NCBI RefSeq assembly: GCF_004341845.1 | Contig: NZ_SLVB01000009.1 | Location: 92,930-156,929, forward strand | Length of the DNA: 64,000 nt | Direction: 5' to 3' | From: Novosphingobium sp. PhB165 | GTDB taxonomy: Bacteria; Pseudomonadota; Alphaproteobacteria; Sphingomonadales; Sphingomonadaceae | Shown: piece by piece, positions 52,926-62,354 of the stretch | How the letters are laid out: every line of letters begins with the position of its first letter | Position numbering within the stretch: position 1 is the first letter of the stretch | Position numbers and translations under genes: made by a program | Notes under the pieces: model-generated | The model's input: only the letters and a program-made list of their open reading frames with translations | Database searches by the model: none | Told to the model about the DNA's origin: nothing

Positions 52926-53341
52926 TTGGAATTGAAGACGTCACGGGCAATGCCAACGGCATTGATGGCGTTCGGCCATCCCGCGTAAAAGGCAAGCTGC
53001 GTGATCGTTTCCACCAGTTCGGTCTCGGTGACGCCGTTTCGCCGCGCGAGCTGCATGTGTGAGCGCAGCTGCTCCGGACGGTTCAGCGCAATCAGTGCGG
53101 CAACCGTGATGAGGCTGCGGTCGCGCTTTGCGAGACCGGGGCGTTCCCAGACGTCACCAAGCAGTACGTCGTCGGTCAGCTCTGCAAGCTTGGGAGCGAC
53201 ATCGCCCATGAGCTGCTGGGCACGAGACGGCGGCGTTTCCGTCGCACCGGTGGGTGCTTGGGCATGGGCCATCGTGGCAATTCCTCCGGTCATCATGATG
53301 CCCATGGCGAAAAGCGTAGTCTTGGCGATGATTTTCATCAT
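52922..53341 (-). CDS. Carboxymuconolactone decarboxylase family protein, exported
   Basis: The 139-residue protein has a signal peptide (ending ATMAHAQ) and a CMD domain: DRSLITVAALIALNRPEQLRSHM, RNGVTETELVETITQLAFYAGWPNAINA. It lacks the CxxC of AhpD-type peroxidases. The usual histidine before the FYAGWP segment is a glutamine here. Together with the adjacent cupin it may act on a small lactone or quinone; the substrate is unknown. The gene is 27 bases downstream of a dienelactone-hydrolase-like gene and overlaps the cupin gene. Confidence 0.87.
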   Translation of the reverse strand: MMKIIAKTTLFAMGIMMTGGIATMAHAQAPTGATETPPSRAQQLMGDVAPKLAELTDDVLLGDVWERPGLAKRDRSLITVAALIALNRPEQLRSHMQLARRNGVTETELVETITQLAFYAGWPNAINAVGIARDVFNSK

Positions 53342-53368
53342 GGGGTCCTCGTCGAAAGCTGGAACGGG

Positions 53369-54499
53369 TTATACGTTCTTGGCGTAGAAGGTCGTGAGCT
53401 TGCCCATGGCCGCATCGACGTACCGGGGAACCCAGTAGGTCTGGATGTGCGAGGCGCCCTCGATCTTGAACAGCTCCTTGGCATCGGTGCCGGTCGCCTT
53501 GGCGAAAGCATCTTCGGTCATGTAGCCGCTGTCGGCCTTGCTTCCGGCGATCATCAGCAAGGGCTGGTCGATCAGCTCGATCTGGTCGGTCGCGTCCCAG
53601 CGCATCAGGTCCATGAGGCTGCTTACCGTATAAGTGCCACCCGAGCCGGGATAGGCGCCGGAATTGGGGTGCCCGTTGGTCCGCTCGTAATAGACGGCCC
53701 CCTCGCGGTACATTTCAAACGGCAATGCGGCGATCTGGGGATCGGTCAGCGGGGCGCCGCCTCCAACATAAAGGACCTGGCCGCCGGATGCTTCCTGCGC
53801 GCGGGCAACCGACGCCTGTCGCAGTCGCTCCTGGATCGTGTGCAGCTGCGAATCCTCGAAGCCATTGCGCCGGACACGACCGGAATTGAACATGCTGATT
53901 GTCGCGACGGATTTGAAACGCTTGTCGACTTTGGCTGCCGCGAGCGAGTAACCGCCGCCGCCGCAGATCCCAAGCAGGCCGAGCCGGGCGGGATCGACGC
54001 CGGGATAGCTGGAGATAAAGTCCGCCGCGCCGTGGATATCTTCGATGCGCGACTGCGGCTTGTCAGTATTGCGGGGCTCACCGCCGCTCGCCCCCTGATA
54101 GGCGGCGTCCATGGCGATCGCGATGTAGCCCTGTTCTGCAAGGCGCTGCGCATAGAGACCCGCGACCTGTTCCTTCACCCCGCCGTTGGGATGCGCCACG
54201 ACGATGGCAGGGTACTTCCGGCTCGGCTCGTAATTGGCAGGCGTGTAAACGTTGGCGGCGATGTCCAGCCCGAGTACCTTATACTTGACCGGATGGATCT
54301 GGACCTTGCCCGCCTCGTTTTTGGTAAGCGCACCATCGTAGACGAGCGTGAACGGGTTGTTCCGGTAGTCCAGGCGAGGAGCCGCGGGTGCGGTAGCAGA
54401 TGCATCGGCCATAGAGGGCATTCCTATCAATCCGGAGGCGAGGACGAGCGCGGTTCCGCCCAGGAACGCGCGCCGGCTTCGATGGGGGTAGTCGGTCAT
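53369..54499 (-). CDS. Exported alpha/beta hydrolase with cysteine nucleophile (dienelactone hydrolase-like)
   Basis: The 376-residue protein starts with a Tat signal (SRRAFLGGTALVLASG). The hydrolase core shows VVAHPNGGVKEQ, MDAAYQGASGG, nucleophile elbow GICGGGGY and a late His in EGASHIQTYW. A Cys at the nucleophile position is the hallmark of dienelactone hydrolase and YcjY-like proteins. It lies 16 bases after the next hydrolase gene and upstream of the CMD and cupin genes. The substrate may be a lactone or aromatic ester; unproven. Confidence 0.85.
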   Translation of the reverse strand: MTDYPHRSRRAFLGGTALVLASGLIGMPSMADASATAPAAPRLDYRNNPFTLVYDGALTKNEAGKVQIHPVKYKVLGLDIAANVYTPANYEPSRKYPAIVVAHPNGGVKEQVAGLYAQRLAEQGYIAIAMDAAYQGASGGEPRNTDKPQSRIEDIHGAADFISSYPGVDPARLGLLGICGGGGYSLAAAKVDKRFKSVATISMFNSGRVRRNGFEDSQLHTIQERLRQASVARAQEASGGQVLYVGGGAPLTDPQIAALPFEMYREGAVYYERTNGHPNSGAYPGSGGTYTVSSLMDLMRWDATDQIELIDQPLLMIAGSKADSGYMTEDAFAKATGTDAKELFKIEGASHIQTYWVPRYVDAAMGKLTTFYAKNV

Positions 54500-54515
54500 T
54501 TTCGGCTCATCCTGG

Positions 54516-55592
54516 TCAATCGAGATGCTTCTCGGAGAGAAATGCGGAGACTTGGTCGGCGATCTGAACGTTGTTGAGATCGGACATCATGAAGTGCGTA
54601 TTCCCGCGTATGCCGATGTCGGGGAGATGGACCAGCCGGGCATCTCCGCCATCCCGATTGACGGCCGCGACCCAAAGTTTTGCCATCGCGAGGCGCACGC
54701 GCCAGTTATCCTTGCCACGTTCGCTCGTAGGCTCGGTCGGAATGTTGTCGCCATAGTAGATGACGATCGGAATGCGTGTGAGCTTCGCGAACTCAGCCGG
54801 GGCAATTTCGACCGGCCTCAGGGTTCCTGCCGCGCTCGGCATCGCGGGAGGCACCTCCCCTTTGGGAAAGACGAAGCCGCTTCCCGGCTCGAACGCAACG
54901 ATCGCCTTGACGTTCGCGCTCTGGATTGCGGTCAACCATCCCGGCTCACCCCCTTGCGAGTGGGTGAAGAGGATGGCGGGGCCCGTCTTCGCCAGCAAGG
55001 CGGCCATCGCGGCGGAAATGATCGTGGCATCGTAGGGCCCGGTATTCGGCGTAACCGAGCGGAAAAACTGATCGAGTGTCTCGGGCCTGGGATCGAACTG
55101 TACGCCCTCAAAGAAGTTTGGCCAGGTCCCCAGGCGAAACTGGTCGAAGAAGAGCTGGTCGTTCGGCACCGGCTCGATAGTAGTCGCGATGCTGCTGTTG
55201 CCGGCCCGGCCACGGCGCGGCTGATCGACCAGATACGTGCTGAAATTGCGGCGCAGGAAGATCGTCTGAAAGCCCTCGCGCCCATCCGGCGTTGTCTCCC
55301 AGCTTCGTCCGGACTGGTAGGCACCGTGAAGCATGACAATCGGCAGGCGCCTTGGATTTTCCGGCATCTGGTAGAAGGCGTAGAGATGATCTGCGTGGAT
55401 GCTTTGCCCCGCAGACGTAGGGGCATTGTTGTCGAATGATCCGGGCGCCGTGCGAACCGTTCCGCCGATCGCGAAACTTCCCTGCTCGCGAATGACCAAG
55501 GGAAGAGGGCTCGCTGGGGCGCAATGTGCGGCCACGGCAACCACCCCCAACGATATCGCGACTGCGGCAGCGGTAATCGCGCGGGACAACAT
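54516..55592 (-). CDS. Exported alpha/beta hydrolase (esterase)
   Basis: The 358-residue protein has a signal peptide (ending AAHCAPA) and an alpha/beta hydrolase core: MLHGAYQSGRSWE, LVDQPRRGRAGNSS, nucleophile THSQGGEPGW, and a late IRGNTHFMMSDLNN that should hold the catalytic His. It is the first gene of the four-gene operon. Related proteins act on esters of varied size. The upstream DNA (55593-55835) holds the operon promoter and a structured region but no gene. Confidence 0.83.
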   Translation of the reverse strand: MLSRAITAAAVAISLGVVAVAAHCAPASPLPLVIREQGSFAIGGTVRTAPGSFDNNAPTSAGQSIHADHLYAFYQMPENPRRLPIVMLHGAYQSGRSWETTPDGREGFQTIFLRRNFSTYLVDQPRRGRAGNSSIATTIEPVPNDQLFFDQFRLGTWPNFFEGVQFDPRPETLDQFFRSVTPNTGPYDATIISAAMAALLAKTGPAILFTHSQGGEPGWLTAIQSANVKAIVAFEPGSGFVFPKGEVPPAMPSAAGTLRPVEIAPAEFAKLTRIPIVIYYGDNIPTEPTSERGKDNWRVRLAMAKLWVAAVNRDGGDARLVHLPDIGIRGNTHFMMSDLNNVQIADQVSAFLSEKHLD

Positions 55593-55779
55593 GGCGCTTC
55601 CTCCTGGTTTGCGTCGGAGAATAGCGCGGGAGATTTTATCTGATTAGGGAGCTAAATGCGCATGTAGTAATTAGCCACGCTTATCAACGGACGGGGACCT
55701 TCAGCAAAATCGCGCGGCAAAATGACCGGTTGAGCGTTAATCTACCCGCCTGAGGGTGTCGCGCTGATCGAATTAGCGT

Positions 55780-55823
55780 CCGGCTGTCGACGGGTATCTG
55801 CTCCCGTCAGCGGGAACAGCCGG
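55780..55823 (-). terminator. Nested hairpin after the histidine kinase gene
   Basis: Outer arms ccggctgt/acagccgg (8 bp) enclose gacggg/cccgtc. It lies 13 bases after the histidine kinase stop and probably ends the efflux/two-component operon, though no T-run follows. Confidence 0.5.
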
Positions 55824-55835
55824 GCGCCACTTTGG

Positions 55836-57185
55836 TCAGGTCGAGGATGGCAGACGAACCTGCACTTCGAAACCGGGGCCATGCGCCGGAATCTGCGCTG
55901 TTCCGCCATGAGCGAGCGCGATGGCCTTGACCATGCTGAGGCCCAGCCCATGGCCCTCGGTACTACGTGACCGTTCTGCGCGCGCGAAGCGCCGGAACAG
56001 TCTGGCCCGCTCCGCCTCGGCGACCCCTGGCCCGTCGTCCGACACGGTCAGGATGATCTGTCCGTCCCTCGTGCATGCTTTCAGGTCGACGACCGTACCC
56101 ACCGGCGTGTGACGCAAGGCGTTATCGAGCAAATTGGCAAGGGCCTGGTTCAAGAGCCGCCGATCGCCCAGCAAGGTCATTCCGGGTTGGATCGCATGCC
56201 GGAGCATCCTGTCGCCATCCTCGAAATCCGGAGCGTAGGTCTCGACCATCTCTTCCAGCAAGGTCGAAACATCGACATGCTGTCGAGGGAGTTTTTCGGA
56301 GAGCCCCTCTACTTCCGCGATCCGGAGTACGGCCGCGAATATCTCCAGAAGCCCGGCCGATTGTGCACGGGCGCTGTCGATCAAACGGTGCAGGTCGGCG
56401 GGATCGTCCGACGCGTCAGCTCTTTCGAGACTGCTGTAGAGCCGGGTCAGAGGCGTGCGCAGGTCATGGGCGACATCGCTCGAAACCTGTCGCAGATTTT
56501 CCATCAGACTTTCGATGCGATCAAGCATGCCGTTCAGAGTCTCGGCGAGACGGTCGAACTCGCTGCCCGATCCGTCCAGTGCAATGCGGCGCGTCAAATC
56601 GCCATCTATGATCGCTTGCGCCGTTGCATCGATGCGGCCGAGTCTGCGGCGGGTCACCCAACCGATGAAACCCGCGGCAGCAAGCCCGAGGACCAGCGTG
56701 GCCGCTAAGGCCGCCGCAAACAGGCGGCCCAAGGCCCAGTCGATCTCGTTGAGATCCGACCGATCCGCCGCCACAATCAGGGTACCCCCAGGAACGCGGG
56801 TAGTCAGCGCTTGTGCAATCCCTTCATGCCCCGACACTTTGTGGCGATAGGCGAGGAGTTCCTCGAAGCCATCGCGCGCCGGAACTTCGGCGCCAAGCGC
56901 TCCGGCAATCGGTTCGCCGTGATCGCCTACCAGCAGATATTCCAGGCTGGCCGTGGAGCGAGCTGCCTCGCGCCGGTGAATTCCTGCGGCCAGCGCCGGA
57001 AGGCCTTCGTGCCGGGCTTCTGCAAGCAGGGCCGAAGTTTCCGCTGCGATGCGATGGTCGAGTTGCTGTTCGAGCGCCTCGTGTGTCACTTCGTAAGCGA
57101 TCGCACCGATGGCCATGGTCGCGAGCGCAAACACGAGTGCGACGACGGTGATTAGACCCGTGGTCGTCCTCCAAAACCGGCGCAT
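55836..57185 (-). CDS. Sensor histidine kinase
   Basis: The 449-residue kinase has TM1 (about 10-32), a periplasmic sensor of about 115 residues, TM2 (about 153-177), HAMP (RRRLGRIDATAQAIIDGDLTR) and HisKA with H240 in SDVAHDLRTPL. The ATPase domain follows (N-box LLNQALANLLDNALRHT, G1 SDDGPGV, G2 EGHGLGLSMV). It pairs with the response regulator one base upstream. Being in the RND operon, it probably senses the pump's substrate (a metal or toxic compound) in the periplasm. Confidence 0.95.
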   Translation of the reverse strand: MRRFWRTTTGLITVVALVFALATMAIGAIAYEVTHEALEQQLDHRIAAETSALLAEARHEGLPALAAGIHRREAARSTASLEYLLVGDHGEPIAGALGAEVPARDGFEELLAYRHKVSGHEGIAQALTTRVPGGTLIVAADRSDLNEIDWALGRLFAAALAATLVLGLAAAGFIGWVTRRRLGRIDATAQAIIDGDLTRRIALDGSGSEFDRLAETLNGMLDRIESLMENLRQVSSDVAHDLRTPLTRLYSSLERADASDDPADLHRLIDSARAQSAGLLEIFAAVLRIAEVEGLSEKLPRQHVDVSTLLEEMVETYAPDFEDGDRMLRHAIQPGMTLLGDRRLLNQALANLLDNALRHTPVGTVVDLKACTRDGQIILTVSDDGPGVAEAERARLFRRFARAERSRSTEGHGLGLSMVKAIALAHGGTAQIPAHGPGFEVQVRLPSST

Positions 57186-57186
57186 C

Positions 57187-57861
57187 CTAGCGGCTCCGGA
57201 TCATGTAGCCCGCCCCCCGGATCGTCTCGATGGCATCTTCGTCAAAGCCCGCATTGAGCTTCGACCGCAAGCGGCTCAGGTGTGTTTCGACGATGTTCGT
57301 CTTGGGATCGAAGTCGAAATCCCAGACCCGCTCCAACAACATTGTACGGGTCATGATCCGTCGGGGATTGCGCATGAGTTCCGCGAGAAGGGCAAATTCA
57401 CGCGGTTGCAGGGCTATGCGCTGGCCCTGCCGATCGACCGTCCGGCGGTGCAGGTCGAGCATGATGTCGCCCACTTCCAGCGTGTGTGCTTCGGCACGGA
57501 CGGCGGGACGCCGGGCCAGTGCATTGATCCGCGCTGAAAGCTCGGAAAAGGCAAAAGGCTTCACCAGGTAATCGTCCGCACCTGCATCCAGCCCGTCCAC
57601 GCGATCGGCGATCCCGCCGACTGCCGTTAGCATCAGCACCGGGGTCGCATCACCGGCGGCACGCATGGCTTTCACGACCGAGATGCCGTTGAGCCCCGGT
57701 AGCATGCGGTCCACGACAATCACGTCGTAACCGCCGCCCGTCGCCTCGAAGAGACCTTCCCTGCCGTCGCGGCTGAGAACGACGGAATGCCCCGCCTCTT
57801 GCAGTCCGCGTGAAACGAACCTGCCGGTTTCCTCGTCGTCCTCGATCATCAGGATTCGCAT
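57187..57861 (-). CDS. Response regulator, OmpR family
   Basis: The 224-residue regulator has a receiver domain (acidic EDDEE, phosphorylation site D51 in VVDRMLPG, Thr in MLTAVGG, Lys in LVKPF) and an OmpR winged helix (LTRREFALL-like LQPREFALLAEL, VWDFDFDPKTNIVETHLSRLR). It resembles CusR/CopR-type metal-response regulators. It sits nine bases after the outer membrane factor gene and is followed by its kinase. Confidence 0.95.
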   Translation of the reverse strand: MRILMIEDDEETGRFVSRGLQEAGHSVVLSRDGREGLFEATGGGYDVIVVDRMLPGLNGISVVKAMRAAGDATPVLMLTAVGGIADRVDGLDAGADDYLVKPFAFSELSARINALARRPAVRAEAHTLEVGDIMLDLHRRTVDRQGQRIALQPREFALLAELMRNPRRIMTRTMLLERVWDFDFDPKTNIVETHLSRLRSKLNAGFDEDAIETIRGAGYMIRSR

Positions 57862-57870
57862 GAGGATAGC

Positions 57871-59256
57871 CTAGTCGCTCTCCTGCCCCGCGCGCCAGCC
57901 ACCGCCGAGCGCGCGGAACAGAGAAACTTCCGCGGAGGAAAGGGCAAGGTCGCTCTGCGCCTTCGCCAGCCGCGCATTTGCAAGAGTGCGTTCGGCATCG
58001 ACGTGGAGCAGCCCGGAAGCCTCGCCGAGGCGCACGCGTACCGCCGTCCGCCGTAGATAATCTGTGGATTCAGCATCTGCCTGACCCAGAACGCGATTGC
58101 GCCGGACTTCGGCGTCGTAGGCGGCCAGCGCCGTCTCGACTTCCCCCAACGCTTTTAGAATCACCGCGTCCCATCCAGCCAGCGCCGCCTGTTCTGCGGA
58201 CCGCGCCTGCGCCAGCTTCGCCCTGGCCGGTCCCTGATTGGGGAAGGCCCAGCTTACGAGCGGCGAGGCAACCGCATCGAACCCTCCGGCAAGCAGGCCC
58301 AGGGCACCGCCCAGATTGACCCGCGGATAGAGGTCCGCCCTTGCCACACCCACGCGGGCGGCGGCAGCGGCGAGTCGTCGCTCGGCCTCGCGAATGTCGG
58401 GACGCCGCAGGAGCAGCGCCGTGCCATCCCCGACCGGCGCAGGCGCGGCGAGGCGCGGCGGCCGATTGCAGGCAAAGCCATAGCCCCGCGCTTCCGCCGG
58501 AGGTCGCCCCTGAAGCAAGGCGATGCGATAGAGGGCAGAGGCCCGCTGCGCCTCATAGGGTGCGACGACTGCGCGCGAGGACGCCGCAAGCGCCGCCGAC
58601 TGCGATACTTCAAGCGGCGAGACTTCGCCCGCGCCGAGCTGCTCGCGCACGAGTTCCAGTGAACGCTCCTGCGCCGCCACTATGCTTTCCGCCTCGCGCT
58701 TGGCCTGGCTCGCCGCGCACAGATCGACATAGGCCTGGACCATGTCGGCCACGACCGTCACTTTCACGGCATCAAGCGCAGCCTGCTGGACATCCGCGTC
58801 CGCTTGCGCGGCCAGCGCACCCGAGCGCAAGCGGCCGAACAGGTCGATGTCCCAGCTTGCCGTGGCGGCAATGTCCCAGTCGCTGGCGGAAACCGATGCT
58901 GCGCTCGGCTGCTTGCTGGGATTGTCGAGCGTCAGTGCGCTTTCGATCGTCGTCGTCGGCAGGCGGGCCGCCTTGGCCGCGCGCAAAGCGGCGCGCGCGC
59001 CGTCGAGGTTGGCATAGGCGACGCGCAAATCGGCATTGGCGGCAAGGCTGCGTGCGACGAGTTCATCGAGCTGCGGGTCCGCATAAAGGCGCCACCAATC
59101 GTCCGGCACCGGCGCGATCGACGCTACCGGCAGGCTGGCGAAGGCTCCGGTAGCACTCGGAGGCGCGGCCGGAACATGAACCTTCGGCGCGGTCATGCAG
59201 GCGGACGCCGCAAGGGCGAGAAGCGGCGCGAGGGGCCGGCCGAACCGCGCGCTCAT
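57871..59256 (-). CDS. RND efflux outer membrane factor (NodT/OprM type lipoprotein)
   Basis: The 461-residue TolC-like outer membrane channel lipoprotein has the lipobox LAASAC (C20). It shows WWRLYADPQLDELVARSLAANADLRVA and two long coiled-coil repeats (ARAALRAAKAARLPT, LLLRRPDIREAERRLAAAAARVGVARADLYP), typical of the family. It overlaps the pump gene by ATGA and completes the tripartite efflux system. Confidence 0.93.
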   Translation of the reverse strand: MSARFGRPLAPLLALAASACMTAPKVHVPAAPPSATGAFASLPVASIAPVPDDWWRLYADPQLDELVARSLAANADLRVAYANLDGARAALRAAKAARLPTTTIESALTLDNPSKQPSAASVSASDWDIAATASWDIDLFGRLRSGALAAQADADVQQAALDAVKVTVVADMVQAYVDLCAASQAKREAESIVAAQERSLELVREQLGAGEVSPLEVSQSAALAASSRAVVAPYEAQRASALYRIALLQGRPPAEARGYGFACNRPPRLAAPAPVGDGTALLLRRPDIREAERRLAAAAARVGVARADLYPRVNLGGALGLLAGGFDAVASPLVSWAFPNQGPARAKLAQARSAEQAALAGWDAVILKALGEVETALAAYDAEVRRNRVLGQADAESTDYLRRTAVRVRLGEASGLLHVDAERTLANARLAKAQSDLALSSAEVSLFRALGGGWRAGQESD

Positions 59257-62200
59257 GCCAGCGCCTCCCCACTCTGCTCGCTTCGAGCGCGGCGCTCCTC
59301 ACCGAAGCGTCCATAGAGCGATGGCATCAGGAAGAGGTTGAGCACCGTCGAGGAGATCAGCCCGCCCAGGATGACGATCGCCATCGGATGCTCGATCTCG
59401 TGCCCCGGCGCATTGCCCGCGACGATCAGCGGCACGAGGGCAAGGCCCGCGCAGGTCGCCGTCATCAGGATCGGCACCAGCCGTTCCTCGGCACCGCGCA
59501 GCAGCAGTTCCCGCCCGAAAGGCATGCCCTCTTCTCGTTCCAGATGACGATAGTGCGAAAGCAGCATGATGCCGTTACGCGCCGCGATGCCGATCACGGT
59601 CACGAAACCGACCAGCGAACCCAGCGACAGCACGCCTCCGGTAAACGCGACGGCAACCACGCCGCCAACAAGCGCGAACGGAAGGCTGACGCTGACGAGC
59701 GCGGTGATCCGACGTGAGCGGAACTCGATCCATACCAGCAGCATGACGCCCATCAGACAGAGGGCTCCGGTGGACCAGAGCCGCTGGCGCGTTTCCTTGA
59801 GCGCCGCATATTCGCCCAGCACTTCAGGGTGATAGCCTGCCGCAAACTTCACATTGCCGACAGCCGCCTCAACCTCGCGGGCCACGGTGCCGAGATCGGC
59901 GCCCGCAACATTGAGCGTCACATCAAGACGGCGCTGGCCGTTTTCCCGCTTCACTTCGTTGGGGGCGGGAACGATTTCCACGTCGGCCACGTCGGACAGG
60001 CGCACCGGCGCCCCGGCGGGCGACTGGATCATCAGGTCGCGCAGAGCGTGAACATTGCCGCGCACCGCAGGCTCTCCCCATATCGCCACGTCGAAGGCCC
60101 GCTGGTCGCGGTAGATTTCGCCAACCTTCTGCTGCGCAACAAGAGTCTGAGCCTGCCGCCGCACTTCGCCCGCCGTCAGGCCGAGCCGCGCCAGTTCAGC
60201 AGCCCGCGGATGGATGCGCACCTGTGCAACCAGCACCTGGCTTTCCAGCTTGAGATCGGCAACCCCTCGGATACCGGCAATGGCACTGCGAACGCGTCCC
60301 CCGGCAGCGCGCAGTTCGCCCTGATCGGGACCGTAGATCCGCACGACGACCGTGGCTCCGGCACCGGTAAGCACTTCCTTGATGCGCTCTCGAAGGTAAG
60401 TGAGCACGTCACGGAACAGGCCGGGATAGCCGTCGACCACTTCCTTGATCCGCTTCGCAGAGCCATCGTAGTCCGCCTTTTCGTCAAGGCTGATCCACAG
60501 TTCGGTGAAGTTGGGGCCGACCACTTCGTCGGCCTGTTCGGCGCGGCCGATATGGGCGCCGAAATTGCGCACGCCGGCAATGGAGCGCAGTTCCTTCGAG
60601 GCCCGGATGGTGATGCGTTCCATCGCCTCGATCGAAGTGCCGGGCTTTTCGACGAAGTGCATGAGGAAGTCGGTCTCGCGAAAGTCGGGCAGGAACTGGT
60701 CCTTGAATGTCGCATAACCGACCCCCGCCAGCACGAGCCCGGCGGCCACGACCCCAACTGCAAGCTTCGGCCGCTCGATGACCGCCGGCAACGCGCCGAC
60801 GTAGCGGCGCTTAAGCCAGGCGACCGCGCGGGTTTCGCGCTCGGGCTTGAGTGGAGCATTCGGCAGGAGCATCAGGCAGAGTGCCGGAGTAACGGTCAGT
60901 GCGACAAGCAGCGAGGCCGCGATGGCAAGCACATAAGCGATGGCGAGCGGCTGGAAGAACGTTCCCGCAAGGCCGCCAAGGAAGAAGATCGGCAGGAATA
61001 CCAGCATCACGATCAGCGAAGCGAACACTACGGCCGAGCGGACTTCGAGCGAAGCGGTCAGGACGACTGCAAACGCGGATCTCGGAATTTCCGCCTCGCG
61101 GTTCAGGCGTAGCCGGCGGGCGATATTTTCCACGTCGATGATGGCATCGTCGACGACCTCGCCCAGCGCGATGACAAGTCCGGCGATGACCATGACGTTG
61201 ATCGTCGCGCCGCTCCACAGCAGGACCAACCCGGCTCCGAGAAGCGACAGCGGAATCGCGGTGAGGCTGATCACGGCCTGCCTCCAGTCACGGGTGAACA
61301 GGAACAGCACCGCCGCGACCAGCGCGCAGCCGATCAGCAGCGCCTGGGTCAGGTTATCGATCGAGCGTTCGATGAACGTCGCCGGACGGAAGATGGTGGT
61401 ATCGACCTTCACCTCGCCAAGCCCCGACTTCAGTTCGGCGATGGCCGCCTCGACCGCGCGGGTGAGTTCGAGCGTGTTGGCGGTCGGCTGTTTCTCGACG
61501 ATGAGCATGATGCCCGGCACATCGTCGATGATCGCATTGCCGATCGGCGCGGCATAGCCGTCCTGGACGCGGGCGACGTCACCCAGGCGAACCGGAGCAT
61601 CGCCGCTCTGCTTGACGATCGCCTGCGCGAGCTGCTCTGCATTCTGCACCATGCCCGCCTGCTGGACGGCAATGCGTTGGTTCGGCGTATCGATGAAGCC
61701 ACCGCCGCCCACCAGCACCGCGTCCCCCGCCGCCGCACGCACTTCGGCAAGCGTCACGCCCGCCGCCTGCAACCGGTCGGGATCGACAAGTACCTGGAGC
61801 TGGCGGTCCCGCTGTCCCCAAACCGCGACATTGGCAACGCCCGGTACCGCCATCAACCGCGGCCGGATGGTCCAGCGCACAAGTTCGGAGAGCTTCATCT
61901 GGTCGAGCTTGTCCGAGGTCAGCCCGATCTTCATCGCGCGGCTGGTCGAGGATAGCGGCGGCATCAGCACCGGCTGACGCGCGGCGAGCGGCAGGCGCGC
62001 CTGCACTTGCGCCACGCGTTCGCCCACCATCTGGCGCGCCCGCATCACATCGGTGCCGCGCTGGAAGAGGATCTGTACCGAGGACAGGCCGAGCACCGAC
62101 TTGGAACGCAGCGTCATCAGGTCTGGCACACCGTTAACCGCGGTCTCGATCGGGACGGTGACAAGGCTCTCGACTTCCTCGGTTGACAGGCCCGGCGCTT

Positions 62201-62354
62201 CGGTCTGGATCTCGACCATGGGCGGTGCGAATTCGGGAAAGACGTCCAGCGGTACATCGCGGCCAGCACGCAGGCCGAGCACGATGAGGAGGGCTGCCAG
62301 CGCAAGCACGAGGACGCGCTGGATGAGGGCGAAGCGAACGAGACCGGCCAGCAT
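59253..62354 (-). CDS. RND efflux pump inner membrane subunit (heavy-metal-efflux-like)
   Basis: The 1033-residue RND permease has 12 helices in two halves and two large periplasmic loops. Features are DVFPEFAPPMVEIQTEAPGLS, LSSVQILFQRGTDVMRARQMVGERV, helix 4 GLVIALGEVVDDAIIDVENIARRL with acidic residues for proton relay, and LSLGSLVGFVTVIGIAARNGI. The N-terminus fits the CusA/CzcA (HME) branch better than AcrB-type drug pumps. The open frame reaches 62522, but the ATG at 62354 overlaps the adaptor stop by one base and is the natural start. The metal or other substrate is not determined. Confidence 0.92.
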   Translation of the reverse strand: MLAGLVRFALIQRVLVLALAALLIVLGLRAGRDVPLDVFPEFAPPMVEIQTEAPGLSTEEVESLVTVPIETAVNGVPDLMTLRSKSVLGLSSVQILFQRGTDVMRARQMVGERVAQVQARLPLAARQPVLMPPLSSTSRAMKIGLTSDKLDQMKLSELVRWTIRPRLMAVPGVANVAVWGQRDRQLQVLVDPDRLQAAGVTLAEVRAAAGDAVLVGGGGFIDTPNQRIAVQQAGMVQNAEQLAQAIVKQSGDAPVRLGDVARVQDGYAAPIGNAIIDDVPGIMLIVEKQPTANTLELTRAVEAAIAELKSGLGEVKVDTTIFRPATFIERSIDNLTQALLIGCALVAAVLFLFTRDWRQAVISLTAIPLSLLGAGLVLLWSGATINVMVIAGLVIALGEVVDDAIIDVENIARRLRLNREAEIPRSAFAVVLTASLEVRSAVVFASLIVMLVFLPIFFLGGLAGTFFQPLAIAYVLAIAASLLVALTVTPALCLMLLPNAPLKPERETRAVAWLKRRYVGALPAVIERPKLAVGVVAAGLVLAGVGYATFKDQFLPDFRETDFLMHFVEKPGTSIEAMERITIRASKELRSIAGVRNFGAHIGRAEQADEVVGPNFTELWISLDEKADYDGSAKRIKEVVDGYPGLFRDVLTYLRERIKEVLTGAGATVVVRIYGPDQGELRAAGGRVRSAIAGIRGVADLKLESQVLVAQVRIHPRAAELARLGLTAGEVRRQAQTLVAQQKVGEIYRDQRAFDVAIWGEPAVRGNVHALRDLMIQSPAGAPVRLSDVADVEIVPAPNEVKRENGQRRLDVTLNVAGADLGTVAREVEAAVGNVKFAAGYHPEVLGEYAALKETRQRLWSTGALCLMGVMLLVWIEFRSRRITALVSVSLPFALVGGVVAVAFTGGVLSLGSLVGFVTVIGIAARNGIMLLSHYRHLEREEGMPFGRELLLRGAEERLVPILMTATCAGLALVPLIVAGNAPGHEIEHPMAIVILGGLISSTVLNLFLMPSLYGRFGEERRARSEQSGEALA

